A stretch of 64,000 nucleotides of DNA from Lottia gigantea. Lineage: Eukaryota > Mollusca > Gastropoda > Lottiidae. The notes beneath the pieces are model-generated. The model did no database searches. It was given only the letters and a program-made list of their open reading frames with translations, and was not told where the DNA came from. The position numbers and the translations under genes are program-made. Every line of letters begins with the position of its first letter. Position 1 is the first letter of the stretch. Of the stretch, positions 30,101-45,100 are shown one piece after another. Location of the stretch: assembly GCF_000327385.1 (NCBI RefSeq), contig NW_008708752.1:1550314-1614313 (forward strand), given 5' to 3'.

Positions 30101-33100
30101 AGTTTTGATATCAGATACAGAAGCAGTTTTAGATGTATCAGTTGTTATATGCGGAATTATAGTTGTTCCGGATATTTCAGACGTCATATCCGATAGTGTA
30201 GTCGTTTCAGATGTATCAGTTGTTGTATCAGTTAATGTAAATGATTCAGATGAATCAGTTGTTAAATCTTGTATTGTAGTCGTTTTCGATCTTTCAATTA
30301 TATTAGACATTAAAGGAGTTTCAAATAAGGTAGGTGTAATGTCAGATACTGTAGTCATTTCAGTTGTATCAGACGATACATCAATTGTTGCAGTCATTTC
30401 AGATGTATCAGTTGTTTTATCGGGTATTGTAGGTTCAGATGTATCAGATCTGATATCAAGTGTTGTAGTCATTTCAGATGTATCAATTGTTTTATCAGAT
30501 GTTGTAGATGTTTTCGATCTATCAGTTGTTATATTAGATAATAATGGTATCTTAGATGAGTCAGGTAAAATGCCAGATATTGTTGTCATTTCAGCTGAAT
30601 CAGTTGTTTTTTCAGATATTGTAGTCAATTCAGCTATATCAGAAGATGCTGCAGATACTGTGATCGTTTCTGTCATATCAGTTGTTTTATATATTGTGGA
30701 TTCATGTGTATAAGATCTGATATCAATCATTGTAGTAATTTCAGATGTGTCAGATGCTATGTCATATAAAGTAGCTGTTTCAGATGTATCAGCTTTTACA
30801 TCAGATAGTGTGATCGTTTCAAACGCATCAGTTCTTATATCGAATTTTGTAGTAGAATCAGATGTATCAGTTGTTATATGTGGATTTACTGTTTCAGATT
30901 TTTCAGACGTCATATCCGATAGTGTAGTCGTTTCAGGAATACCAGTTCTAATATCAGATACTGTAGTAGATTTAGATGTATCAGATGTTATATCGGATAT
31001 TGATATAGATTTAGATAGTGTAGTCATTTCAGCTGTATCAGTTGTTTTATGAGATATTGTGAATGATTCTGATGTATCAGATGTTATATCTGATATTGTA
31101 GATGTTGTGGATATATCAGATGTGGTATCAAATATTGTTGACGTTTCAGTTGTATTTGTTCTTATTTCGGATGTTGTAGTAGATTCAGATGTATCAGTTG
31201 TTATATCAGTAATTTGAGTCTTTTCGAATTTATCAGACGTTATATCTCTTATTGTAGTCGTTTTAGTCGTATCAGATATTGAAATAGTTGTTTTATCGGA
31301 TATTGCAGTAGATTCGAATGCATCAGATGTGTTATCGGATATTTTAGTAGATTTAGATGTATCAGTTGTTAGATCAGGATTTTTAGTTGTTTCGGATATA
31401 TCTCTTAGTGAAGTCGTTGTTTCAGATGTATCAGTTGTTGTATCAGATATTGTAGTCGATTCAGATGTATCAGGTGTTATATCAGATAGTTTAGTGGTTT
31501 TAGATGTATCAGTTATTTTACCAGTTTTTGTAGTAGATTCAGATGTATTAATTGTTATATGTGGAATTATAGTTGTTTCCAATATTTCAGACGTCATATC
31601 CGATAGTGTAGATGTATCAGTTTTGATATCAGATACAGTAGCAGTTTTAGATGTATCAGTTGTTATATGCGGAATTATAGTTGTTCTTATTTCGGATATT
31701 GTAGTAGATTCAGATGTATCAGTTTTTATATCAGTAATTTTGGTTCTTTCAGATATATCAGACGTTATATCTCTTATTGTAGTCGTTTTAGATGTATCAG
31801 ATTCGAATGCATCAGATGTGATATCAGATATTTTAGTAGATTCAGATGTATCAGTTGTTAAATCAAGAGTTTTAGTTGTGTCGGATATATCGGACGTTAT
31901 ATCTCTTACTGAAATCGTTTCAGATGTATCAGTTGTTGTATCAGATATTTTAGTCGTTTCAGATGTAGCAGTTGTTGTTTCAGATATTGTAGTTGTTTCA
32001 GATGTATCAGTTGTTGTATCAGATATTGTAGTCGTTTCAGATGCATCAAATGTTATATCAGGTATTGTAGTCGATTCAGATGTATCAGCTGTTGTATCGG
32101 ATATTGTAGTCGTTACAGATGTATTAGCTGTTGTGTCAGATATTGTAGTCCTTTCAGATGTATCAGTACTTGTATCAGTTGTTGTACCAGATATTGTAGT
32201 TGTAGCAGATACAAATATATCAGTTCTTTTAATATTAGGAGTTTTAGTTGTTTCAGATATATTAGACGTTCTATCTCTTAGTGTAGTCGTAATATCAGTT
32301 GTTGTATTAGATATTGAAGTCGTTTCAGACATAGATTCAGATGTATCAGTTTTAATATGTGGAATTATAGTTGTTTCGGATATTTCAGACCTCATATTCG
32401 ATGGTGTAGTCGTTTCATATGTTTCAGTTCTAATATCTGATACTGTAGTAGATTCAGATGTATCAGTCGTTTTATGCGGAATTGTAGTTATTTGGGGTAT
32501 ATCAGATGCTATATCAGGTTGTGTGGTTGTTTTAGTCGAATCTCTAATATCAGATATTGTAGTAGATACGGATGTATCAGATGTTAAATCGGATTTTGTT
32601 GTAGATGTATCAGTTGTGATATGAGTTTCCGTTGTATCAGATGTTATATCATATAAAGTAATCGTTTTATATGTATTAGCTCTTACATCTGGTAGTGTGG
32701 TCATTTCAAACGAATGAATTGTTTTATCAGATATTGTAGTCGTTTCAAATGTATCAGTAGTTGTATCAGATATTGTAGTAGTTTCAGATGTATCAGTAGT
32801 TGTGTCAGATATCGTAGTCATTTCAGATGTATCAGTCCTTGTATCAGATATTGTAGTAGTTTCAGATATATCAGTTGTTTTATCAGATATTGTAGTAGTT
32901 TCAGATGTATCAATTGTTGTATCAGATATTGTAGTCGTTTCAGATGTATCAATTTTTGTATCAGATATTGTAGTCATTTCAGATGAATCAGTAGTTTTAT
33001 TAGGTATTGTAGTAGTTTCAGATGTATCAGTACTTGTATCAGTTGTTGTACCAGATATTGTAGTTGTTTCAGATGTATCAGTTGTTGTATTAGATATTGC

Positions 33101-36100
33101 AGTAGTTTCAGATGTATCAGTAGTTGTATCAGATATTGTAGTCATTTCAGATGTATCAGTACTTGTATCAGATATTGTAGTAGTTTCAGATATATCAGTT
33201 GTTTTATCAGATATTGTAGTAGTTTCATATATGTCAGTTGTTTTATCAGATATTGTAGTAGTTTCAGATATATCAGTTGTTTTATCAGATATTGTAGTAG
33301 TTTCAGATGTATCAGTTGTTTTGTTAGATATTGTAGTCGTCTCAGATGTATCAGTAGTTGTATCAGATATTGTAGTCATTTCAGATGTATCAGTACTTGT
33401 ATCAGTTGTTGTACCAGATATTGTAGTTGTTTCAGATGTATCAGTTGTTGTATCAGATATTGTAGTAGTTTCAGATGAATCAGTAGTTTTATCAGATATT
33501 GTAGTAGTTTCAGATATATCAGTTGTTGTATCATATATTGTAGTAGTTTCAGATGTATCAGTTGTTTTATCAGATATTGTAGTAGTTTTAGATGTATCAG
33601 TTGTTGTATCAGATATTGTGGTAGTTTCAGATGTATCAGTAGTTGTATCAGATATTGTAGTCGTTTCAGATGTATCAGTAGTTGTATCAGATATTGTAGT
33701 CATCTCAGATGTATCAGTACTTGTATCAGTTGTTGTACCAGATATTGTAGTTGTTTCAGATGTATCAGTTGTTGTATCAGATATTGTAGTAGTTTCAGAT
33801 GAATCAGTAGTTTTATCAGATATTGTAGTAGTTTCAGATATATCAGTAGTTTTATCAAATATTGTAGCCGTTTCAGATTTATTAGTAGTTGTATCAGATA
33901 GTGTAGTCGTTTCAGATGTATCAGTAGTTGTATCAGATATTGTAGTCGTTTCAGATGTATCAGTAGTTCTATCAGATGATGCATGTGTAATGTCAGATAC
34001 TGTAGTCATTTCAGCTGTATCAAACGATACATCAGATATTGTAGTAGTTCCAGATGTATCAATTGTTGTATCAGATATTGTAGTAGGTTCAGATGTATCA
34101 GCTGTTTTGTTAGATATTGTAGTAGTTTCAGTTGTATCAGTTGTTATACCAGATATTGTAGTTGTTTCAGATGTATCAGTTGTTGTATCAGATAATGAAG
34201 TCGTTTCAGATGTATCAGTTGTTTTATCGGGTATTGTAGGTTCAGATGTATCAGATCTGATATCAATTGTTGTAGTCATTTCAGAAGTATCAATTGTTTT
34301 ATCAGATGTTGTAGATGTTTTCGATCGATCAGTTGTTATATTAGATAATAATGGAATCTTAGATGAGTCAGGTGAAATGCCAGATATTGTTGTCATTTCA
34401 GCTGTATCATTTGTTTTTTCAGATATTGTAGTCAATTCAGCTATATCAGAAGATGCTGCAGATACTGTGATTGTTTCTGTCATATCAGTTGTTTTATATA
34501 TTGTGGATTCAAGTGTATAAGATCTGATATCAATCATTGTAGTAATTTCAGATGTATCAGATGTTATATCATACAAAGTAGCCGTTTCAGATGTATCAGC
34601 TTTTACATCAGATAGTGTGATCGTTTCAAACGCATCAGTTCTTATATCGAATTTTGTAGTAGATTCAGATGAATCAGTTCTAATATTAGGAATTTTTGTC
34701 GTTTGGGTTTTATCATAAGTTATATCTCTAAGTGTAGTAGATTTCGATGTATCAATCCTTGTATCAGATATTGTAGTCATTTCAGATGCATCAGTTATTT
34801 CATCAGATATTGCAGTAGATTCAAATGTATCAGATGGCATATCAGATATTGTAGTGGATATACCAAATTTTGTAGTAGAATCAAATGTATCAGTTGTTAT
34901 ATGTGGATTTACAGTTTCAGATTTTTCAGACGTCATCCCTGATAGTGTAGTCGTTTCAGGAATACCAGTTCTAATGTCAGATACTGTAGTAGATTTAGAT
35001 GTATCAGATGTTATATCGGATATTGATATAGATTTAGATGTATCGGTTGTTTTATCTGGAATTTTAGTTGTGTAGGATATATCAGATATAATATCAGGTA
35101 GTGAAGTAGTTTCTGATGTATCAGATGTTATATTAGATATTGTAATCGTTTTAGATGTACCAGCTCTATTATCAGATATCATAGTAAATCCATATGTACC
35201 AGTTGTTTTATTTGGGTTTGTTTCAGATATATCAGATGTAACAGCATGTACTGAAGTGGATTTTAATGTAGCAATTGTCGTTCTATCAGATAGTGTAGTC
35301 ATTTCAGATGTATCAGTTGCTATATCTGGTATTGTAGTTGTTGCGGATATATCAGATGTGATATCAAATCTATTTGTTCTTATTTCGGATATTTTAGTAG
35401 ATTCCGATGTATCAGTTGTTATTTTAGTCGTTTCGAATTTATCAGACGTCGTATCTCTTAGTGTAGTCGATTTAGATGTATCAGATGTCGTATCAGATAT
35501 TAAAGTCGTTTTAGATGTATCAGTTGTTTTATCTGAGATTGAAGTCGATTCGAAGGTATCAGTTGTTAAATAAGGAGTTTTAGTTGTGTCGGATATATAG
35601 GACGTTATATCTCTTAGTGAAATCGTTTCAGATGTGTCCGTTGTTGTATCAGATATTTTAGTTGTTTCAGATGTATCAGGTGTTATATCAGATAGTGTAG
35701 TTGTTTTAGATGTATCAGTTATTTTACCAGTTTTTGTAGTAGATTCAGATGTATCAGTTGTTAAATCAGGAGTTTTAGTTGTGTCGGATATATCGGACGT
35801 TATATCTCTTAGTGAAATCGTTTCAAATGTATCGGTTGTTGTATCAGATATTGTAGTAGATTCATGTGCATCAGTTGTTTTATCTGGAATTTTAGTTGTG
35901 CCGGATATATCAGATGTAATATCAGATATAGTAGTAGATTTAGATGTATCAGATTTTGTATCAGATATTGTAGTTGTTTTAGATGTTACAGTTGTAGTGT
36001 CAGATATTGTAGTTGTTTTAGATGTATCAGTTGTTGTATCAGATATTGTAGTCGTTTCAGATGTATCAGTTGTTGTATCGGATATTGTAGTTGTTTCAGA

Positions 36101-39100
36101 TGAATCAGTAGTTTTATCAGATATTGTAGTAGTTTCAGATGTATCAGTTGTTGTATCGGATATTGTAGTTGTTTCAAATATATATGTTGTTGTAACAGAT
36201 GTTGTAGTAGTTTCAGATATATCAGTTGTTTTATCAGATATTGTAGTCGTTTCAAATGTATCAGTAGTTGTATCAGATATTGTAGTAGTTCCAGATATAT
36301 CAGTACTTGTATCAGATATTGTAGTAGTTTCAGATGTATCAGTTGTTGTATCAGATATTGTAGTCATTTCAGATAAATCAGTAGTTTTACTAGATATTGT
36401 AGTAGTTTCAGATATATCAGTTGTTTTATCAAATATTGTAGTCGTTTCAGATGTATCAGTCGTTGTATCAGATATTGTAATCATTTCAGATGTATCAGTA
36501 CTTGTATCAGATATTGTAGTAGTTTCAGATATATCAGTTGTTTTATCAGATATTGAAGTAGTTTTAGATGTATCAGTTGTTTTATCGAATATTGTAGTAG
36601 ATTCAGATGTATCAGTTGTTATATCAGGAGTTTTAGTTATTTCCGATATATCAGATGTTATATCTCTTAGCTTAGTCGATTTAGATATAGGAGTTGTTTC
36701 AGGTGTATCAGTTTGTATATCAGATTTTGTGGTAGATTCAGACGTATCAGTTGGTATATGTGGAATTACAGTTGTTTCAGATATTTCAGATAATGTAGTC
36801 GTTTTAGATGTATCAGTTCTAATGTCAGATCCTGTTGTAGATTTAAATGTATCAGATGTTATTATATCAGATATTGTAGACGTTTCCGTTGTATTTGGTC
36901 TTATATTGGACACTGTAGTAGATTTAGATGTATCAGATGTTGTTATGTCAGATATTGTAGACGTTTCCGTTGTATTTGGTCTTATATCGGATACTGTAGT
37001 AGATTTAGATGTATCAGATGTTATCATATCAGATATTGTAGACGTTTCCGTTGTATTTAGTCTTATATCGGATACTGTAGTAGATTTAGATGTATCAGAT
37101 GTTGTTATGTCAGACATTGTAGTCGTTTCAGCTGTATCAGTTGTTTTATCAGATATTGTGAGTGTATCAGACGTCATCCCTGATAGTGTAGTCGTTTCAG
37201 GAATACCAGTTCTAATGTCAGATACTGCAGTAGATTTTGATGAATAAGATGTTATATCGGATATTGATATAGATTTAGATGTATCGGTTGTTTTATCTGG
37301 AATTTTAGTTGTGTCGGATATATCAGATATAATATCAGGTAGTGAAGTAGTTTCTGATGTATCAGATGTTATATTAGATATTGTAATCGTTTTAGATGTA
37401 CCAGCTCTATTATCAGATATCATAGTAAATCCACGTGTACCAGTTGTTTCATCTGGGTTTGTAGTTGTTTCGGATATATCAGATGTAACATCAGGTATTG
37501 AAGTGGATTTAGATGTATCAGATGTTGTTATGTCAGATATTGTAGTTGTTTCAGATGTATCAGTTGTTGTATCAGATATTGTAGTTGTTTCAGATGAATC
37601 AGTTGTTTCATCAGATATTGTGAATGATTCTGATGTATCATTTGTTATATCTGGTATTGTAGTTGTTGCGGTTATATCAGATGTGGTATCAAATATTGTA
37701 GACTTTTCAGTTGTATTTGTTCTTAATTCGGATGTTGTAGTAGATTCAGATGTATCAGTTGTTATATCAGTAATTTTTGTTCTTTCGGATATATCAGACG
37801 TTATATCTCTTATTGTAGATTCAAATGTATCAAATGTGATATCAGATATTGTAGTTGATTCAAATGTATCAGTTTTGATATCGAATTTATCTGTTTCTTT
37901 AGATGTGAATCGTTCACCTAATTCACAATACTTTCCTGAAAATCCCCTTGCACATTTACACACAAACCCTCTTCTGGGACTATAGAGACATCGTGCTCCA
38001 TTCATACACGGGTTTGGCACACAGGATGTGATTGGGACTCTTGAGAACAACGTTGTGCGTGCTGTACTTAACATAGTAGGATACTTGTCAGTTGTAGATG
38101 GCGAGAGAGCTTTTGTTGATGGTGAAGTCGTGAGATAAGTGTCTTTAATGTATCTGGTAGTTTTATCGCCTGTTGCAATTTCTGATGATGTAGCTAATGT
38201 AGTTTCTATCATATTCGTGGTGTCTATCATAGTTGTATGTACTGAAGTATTTTCCATGAATTCGGTATCTGTTGTGGGAATGTGTGAGGCCGTTGTATGG
38301 TCACTTTTTTCTGTTGTAGAAGCATCAACAACGGCTGAGTCCTTTGCCTCCAAACCTGAAGTACTACTTTCAGTAAAAGAGGTGTTTATAATGGGTATAA
38401 GTGTGGTATAGGCGTTTTTGTTCAAATATGAAGTAGGGTGTAAAGTTGGGGCTTCTGAAGCTTCTGCTTTAGCATTGTCTTTAGTTGTAAAATCTGATAC
38501 AGTTTGTGCAGCACTATTTGTTTCAGAAGTGTATTTTGAATCAGATTCTTCTGATTGAGTTTCTAATGGGAATGTAATGGGTGTAATACTGCCTAGCGTT
38601 GTACTATAGGATGAAGAATAATTGTTTTGATCGGTGTAGTTAACTGCAGTCTCTAATGTCGTCATGCTCTTCCTAGAAGTGTCGTCAAGGATATTAGTGT
38701 TTGATTCAGAGGTTATTGATGTCGTGTCATTTAGTACAGTACTGTGAGTTATACTTGTGTCTGGTGCGGCATTGATTATTTTGGTGGTTTCTTGTGCAGT
38801 GTCTTGTGTTCCAACGTTAGGTGCAATAGTGTATGATACAAAAGTGTCATTTGAAGAGGTGTCAGGTAAAACAGTCTTTGGAGAGGTGATGTCAAAAGTT
38901 GTGTCTTGTCTAGGTAGAGAAGATGTGCTTGATGATACAGTTGTCTCACCTTGTGTCGAACCTGTAATATCCATTTTGACATCTGTCGAGGTACTTGCAA
39001 TTGTATCAGACGTTGATCCTGAAGACGCTATCCCTGTAGTGGATACGTCTTTTGTATGAAATATTGAGCTGGTGACAGATTTCGAATCAGTTGATGGTGA

Positions 39101-42100
39101 TGTAACGTCAGTTGAGTAATTCTGTATAGTTACACTATCCACAGTATTAGTTTTGGATCCAGAAACCATTTGCGTTGTTATATCAGTAGATGGCTCTGTT
39201 TCTGTGCTATCAGAGGTTGCAATTTCTATGGAGGTTGAAAGTTCCCGTGTATTTAGTTTTTCGTCTAGATCTAATAGAACAGTGTACGATCGGGTAGTAG
39301 TGTCTCTGGTAGATTGGTCACTTTCTGATAATACTTTTGTGGATGCATCAGTAACGGATTCGTGGATGCCTGTTGTTGAGCTGCTATCAGAGGTATCAAA
39401 TTTTGCCTCCTCTGAAGGTAATTGTTTGTTTGGATCTATATCAATAGTAAAAGATTGAGTGGTGGAAGATGTGTCCGAGTCTTTTTCACTCGGTAAAAGT
39501 GTCGAATCTGTTGTAGGTTCATCACTTTCTAATGTTGCTCCTGTGCTCATAGTGGTTGTGTGGATATCCGTAACTGTGTTATCAGATGTAACCCAAGAAG
39601 AAACAGACACCGTGGGTTGGTCACTTACTTCAGGTGTTACCGATAGAAGGGTTATCGTTTGGGAGGAGGCAGTTCCCTGCTTCGATACAGTGGATAAAGA
39701 TAAAGTGTCTGAAGTATATGAGTAACTGTCTTGGTTTGACACCGTAGAAGAATCCATCGTAGAAGAATCACGTTGTACTGTAATTTCGGTTGAAGAAATA
39801 GGTATGGTGTTTGAAGCAGACGGATCTGTAATAGTTTGCTGTTCAGTGCTAGATATGGCTATTGATGTTGTGCTTAACATGTCACTATCCGTTGCTTCCT
39901 CTGTAGTAACTTCTACCATCTTCAGTGTTGAAACGGCATCAGTAGTAGCTACTGACGTTTCACAGCGTTTCCCTGTCCATTCCGCAATACAGACACATAC
40001 AAATTTATCATCTCCATCAATACATGTACCTTGATTTAAACACGGTTCACTTGCACATTCATCTACATTTATTTCACAGTATTTGCCAGCAAATCCTGGA
40101 TCACAAGTACACTTAAAACTTTGCGTACTCTCCTGACATTTACCACGCAAACAAGGTTGGGATGCGCAAAATGTTGACATAACTGCTGTAGTAGAACTTG
40201 TACTTAGATCATCTATTGTGGTACTTGAACTGGTGGTTAAGTTTTCAATCGTGGTCAATGAAGTGGAAGTTATCGATTCTTTAGTCAGGGCCGTTTCTTC
40301 TTCTGTAGTAACATCTACCATCTCTAGAGTTGAAACGGCATCAGTAGTAGCTACTGACGTTTCACAACGTTTCCCTGTCCATTCCGCAATACAGACACAT
40401 ACAAATTTATCATCTCCATCAATACATGTACCTTGATTTAAACACGGTTCACTTGCACATTCATCTACATTTATTTCACAGTATTTGCCAGCAAATCCTG
40501 GATCACAAGTACACTTAAAACTTTGGGTACTCTCTTGACATTTACCACGCAAACAAGGCTTGGATGCGCAAAATGTTGACATAACTGCTGTAGTAGAACT
40601 TAGATCATCTATTTTAGTACTTGAACTGGTGGTTATTTTTTCAATCGTGGTCAATGAAGGGGTGGTTATCGATTCTTTAGTCAGGGTCGTAGGATTGGTG
40701 CTTGAATCTGTAGTATGGATGGTTGAATCCTGAGCAATAGCAGATATCAATGCTATATGACAGACACTTCCTTCGAACCCATCAGCACAAATACAAATGT
40801 AATCCTTATACCCAGCGGGAATACAGCGCCCTCCATTTTCACAGGGATGGCTATCACAAGGTAATGCAGGTTGTGTTGTAATGTCTAAAGGTGTGTCACA
40901 TAAACTTCCCGTCCAACTTGAAACGCATTGGCAAGTAAAAACTCCAAAATCATCAACATCATCAGTACATGTGGCTCCGTTTAAACATGGCGAACTTTCA
41001 CAATTTCCAACAACAATAGCACACGTTTTACCATCGAATCCATCTAGACAGTCACAATCATAATCATCTCCAAGATCAATACAAGTTCCTCCATTTAGGC
41101 AAGTGGATTTGTCACATTGGGACACTGAAGGTATTTGTTCTTGCTCATTACATGTAATCCCGGAAAACCCTTCAGGGCAACTGCACAGGAAATCATCGAT
41201 TAAATCTACACACAATCCACCATTTTGACACGGATTCGATTTACACTCGTCTATATTAATTTCGCAGATTCTACCAGCGAATCCATTTGGACAACTACAG
41301 CGGAACCTATTCAAGAGATCGATACATACTCCTTTATTGCTACATGGATTATTACCACATTGATTGAGCGGTGACTCACATTGATCCCCGGTATATCCCC
41401 GTATACAGATACAAGTATAACCACCAACTTCATCTACGCATGTTCCAGCGTTCTGACAAGGGTTCGCTTGGCAATCATCAAAATCATTTTCACAGTTTTT
41501 ACCACTTGTACCATCTGGACAATGACATTTATAGCTATCACCAATATCTTGACAATAAGCGTTATTTTTACATGGTGTACTGGCACAGGCAAATGCTTCA
41601 AGTTCGCAATTTTTACCTAAAAAGAAAAAAAAGTCACTAATGAATTTATGAACATATCATCAGACCCAAATGGCTTAAATATGGAGCGTATTCTGTTGGT
41701 ATGCTGTGAGGTCTTTTCAAAATTTTCAGAATCCACACAAGTGAGATCATTTTTGAATGGCTTAGATATTCATGGATGTCGTCTAAACCTGAAAACACTT
41801 TCCAGCTCTTACGCCTCTATATGTCATTGACTAGATGAGTGGGGGTCCGTGGACTTAAGTGGGTTGGGGCTCCTCCCCCGGGAAATTTGTAACATATATG
41901 CCATCTTGTATTTTTTATGGGGGTGGAGATACCCTTAGGGCCGGAGGTCCGTGAACTTGGTTCAACCAGTCCCTTTGGTAGTTGAGTCACTGCTATTATG
42001 TGTATGAAGATGATCTTACCAGCATATCCTGGTGAACAGTAACAAATATAGTCATTTACTAGATCTTTACAGCCAGTCGCATGTACACACGGTAGACTTG

Positions 42101-45100
42101 CACATTCATTTATATCAAATTCACATCTATTACCCGTATAACCTGGACTACAATTACATGTGTAGCCATTTTTACCACTAATACATGTGCCCTGCAAAAA
42201 AGAGACATCTTTGATTCTACTTAAATTACCTTATTATATGTTTGTTCATGGTATTAGATAATCAAAAGATTTTATTGATTTCCTCAGTAACTTTTCGCAT
42301 TAATATTTCTATTCAAAAGCAAACACAATCCCGACATAGGTCGAGATGATACGTTCGGATTTTTTCAACCTGGTTTCCCTATGTCCTATCAGTGATGCAG
42401 GTAAGAGGTGCTGACGTGGAAAAAGCGTCTAGTGGTTCAGATGGGACAATTAAGCGAGGCCCCGTGTGCTACAGGCTGTGCAAGTAAAAGATCCCTCGAC
42501 AGTTCGAAATCGAAAAGCAGCAGACTGAAGCCGCTGTCCTGGCAAAATTTCCTTCATTGCACCCGGCATGGCGTACAGTGCAGAAAAGTAGGATGTAAAA
42601 CTCCATTCATTTCAAAAGAATACATACAAGATTACTTAGTCGACATAAATTAAGGCAAGCTTTAAAAAAACTTTTGGGTTTTGCAGTAGAATTGTTTTAA
42701 ATCTGAGGAGGATTAAACATAATAATTTCTCGTGCAAACTTACCACTTCAAGTTAGTCAAAAATAGTTATAAAATAGGTACATTGAAGCAAGCAGAATAG
42801 CAAAATAATAAGCATTGTTCATTTCTCAGAACTTGAAGCTACTATTTATATCAATTTTAAGATACGAAGCAAAAAACAAGATTAAGCTAAAGCAATGATA
42901 AATATGTAAATAAAAGCAATAACTACGAGATGCATAGTAGGGTTATAATATAGATTTATGCAATATTATGTACAATACACTTCTTTTTCATTCACCCTGT
43001 ACTAAACAACATTGGCATAACATGATTTATAATTTTTTTATCTAAAATTTACTATAAAAAATCAAAAATAACACTATTGAACTCGTGCAGTAAAATATTT
43101 GATCTCGTCTTTGTTTTACATTATTATATTTTTCATATGATAAACAAATCTTATTTAAAAAAATGAAAAGTAAAAAGCTGTTTATGGAGTTTATGTATTC
43201 AATTTTTTTTATAAAGATTTTAACTATTTCAATAATACTTTTGATACAAATTCTTCCATCTCTTTTAACAAATTTAAGACTTTTCAAGGATGGTTTAAGT
43301 TTTGAGTTATCGACCACGAGCTCCGTATAAATTCGTTATCTGAAAACAACTATCGAAACAATCGCAACAAAACTTACCGAATTTACACAGGGAGAGCTTT
43401 CACATTCATCAATATCAACGTCACATTGTGGACCAGTGAATCCAGGTTCACATTCACATGTATAGGTTCCATCAGAATCAACACATCTTCCACCATTGGT
43501 ACATGGATTACTGGCACATTCATTGATTTCGCCATCACATACAACACCTATACAAAATATAGATAGAAGATTGTTACTCGTATGTACGCATTACTTATTA
43601 CTCTGGGTGAAATCCTTCATTCTTGCATACAACACCTTAAGACAAAATATTACTCGTATGTGTTTATGTTCTTTACTCGTCATCCATTGCCCGAAAATTA
43701 CTCAAATACGCCATTACAACCAACACTGATAGATATTGGTTATTACCTGTTCGACCGGAAGGACATAAACATGTATAAAAGTTGATGCCATCTTTACATG
43801 TAGCACCACCAAAACATCTGTGACCAACACAGTCATCAATATTAGTCATACAATCATCTCCGGACCATCCTGAAAAACAGAAACAATAGTTCTTCTGTCA
43901 TGCCATAACATGTGCGGCTAATAAGTAACCAAACTTATCTAAAATGTATAGAAATTTGCTTCAAAGATCGAAACTTTCTTTTTCCTAGTTACCAGTAGGA
44001 TCATCTGACTTGATCCCGTCCACATTTGAAACAAAATGCAGAAGATGAGCAAGAGTCATTTTTTTTTTATCTAAAAATTACAATTAAAGGTGATTGCCTA
44101 ACAAGGTAGTCGTATTTACCTTGAATACAGAGTTTATTACCAGTATCTGGTTCACAAATAAAATGACCAGTGTTATCATCTTTAGCTTCACAAAATACAT
44201 TACAATCTTCACCATAATAATTCAAATCACAGTAAACTTTTAATACAATGTCGAAACTGAAATTTATAAGTAAAAATGTTCCTTAAAAACAAACTTGTTC
44301 AAGATATCCTAACAGTACATATCAAGTGTCGTCGCAATTGCATCAAACGCTTAGTATCGATCGCATTCACGTGCTAATTTTGACGTATTTTTGCTGATCC
44401 AAGGGTAATAACTCAAAAGAAAATTCATCGACAAATCAGGTAAACCTAACACGTTCATCGAAATCGGATCAAAATTGTAGCCTCGGTTGTGTTCACAAGA
44501 CAATTATGTACATACGAATGTTCAGAGAAGCTGATGGGCGGGATCGACAATCTACGTCGATAAAAAATGATTATTCCCAGAGCCGTTAATCAAAACTAAA
44601 ATATATAAAGAAGTACCATTATAAAAATAGTACTATATTCTGTGAAACAATTGTAGATGGAAACGAAAAATGAAATGGAATGCATTAAGATGCTTCACCA
44701 CCAAAACGGCCTATATAGCACCTGAAATGTAGATAGAGGTAATGGGTGAAAGGCAGCACGTTATGTAATGCCATACTCACTTAGTATTTCTGCCTCTTAA
44801 ATCAAGTTTTTTACTTGGAGCATCAATTTCTCTAGTCATTTGTTTAGTAGTATATTGATACTCAAAATGATCAATAAAACTACTCTTTCCAACATCGTCA
44901 TCTAATACATCAATTTTGACTTTAACAACACCCTGAAAAAAAAAACATTGAGATGAGGAGTTTAAATGATTGTAAATGATTTCTCTATGGGTGTGACGGC
45001 TGAAAAAAGTTTAGGAACCACTGATTTAAAGCCTATTTCTTTTAAAGAAAGGCGAAAGACTGCATTTTCGAATATTTACATGGCAGCAATTGCTACTTCC

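Noticed and set aside
26112-39725. Many long plus-strand open frames rich in Val, Ser, Asp and Ile (up to 572 codons)
   Set aside because: They are antisense shadows of the 39-bp array: the unit has no stop on the opposite strand, so frames stay open by repetition. They have no flanking splice sites or independent start.
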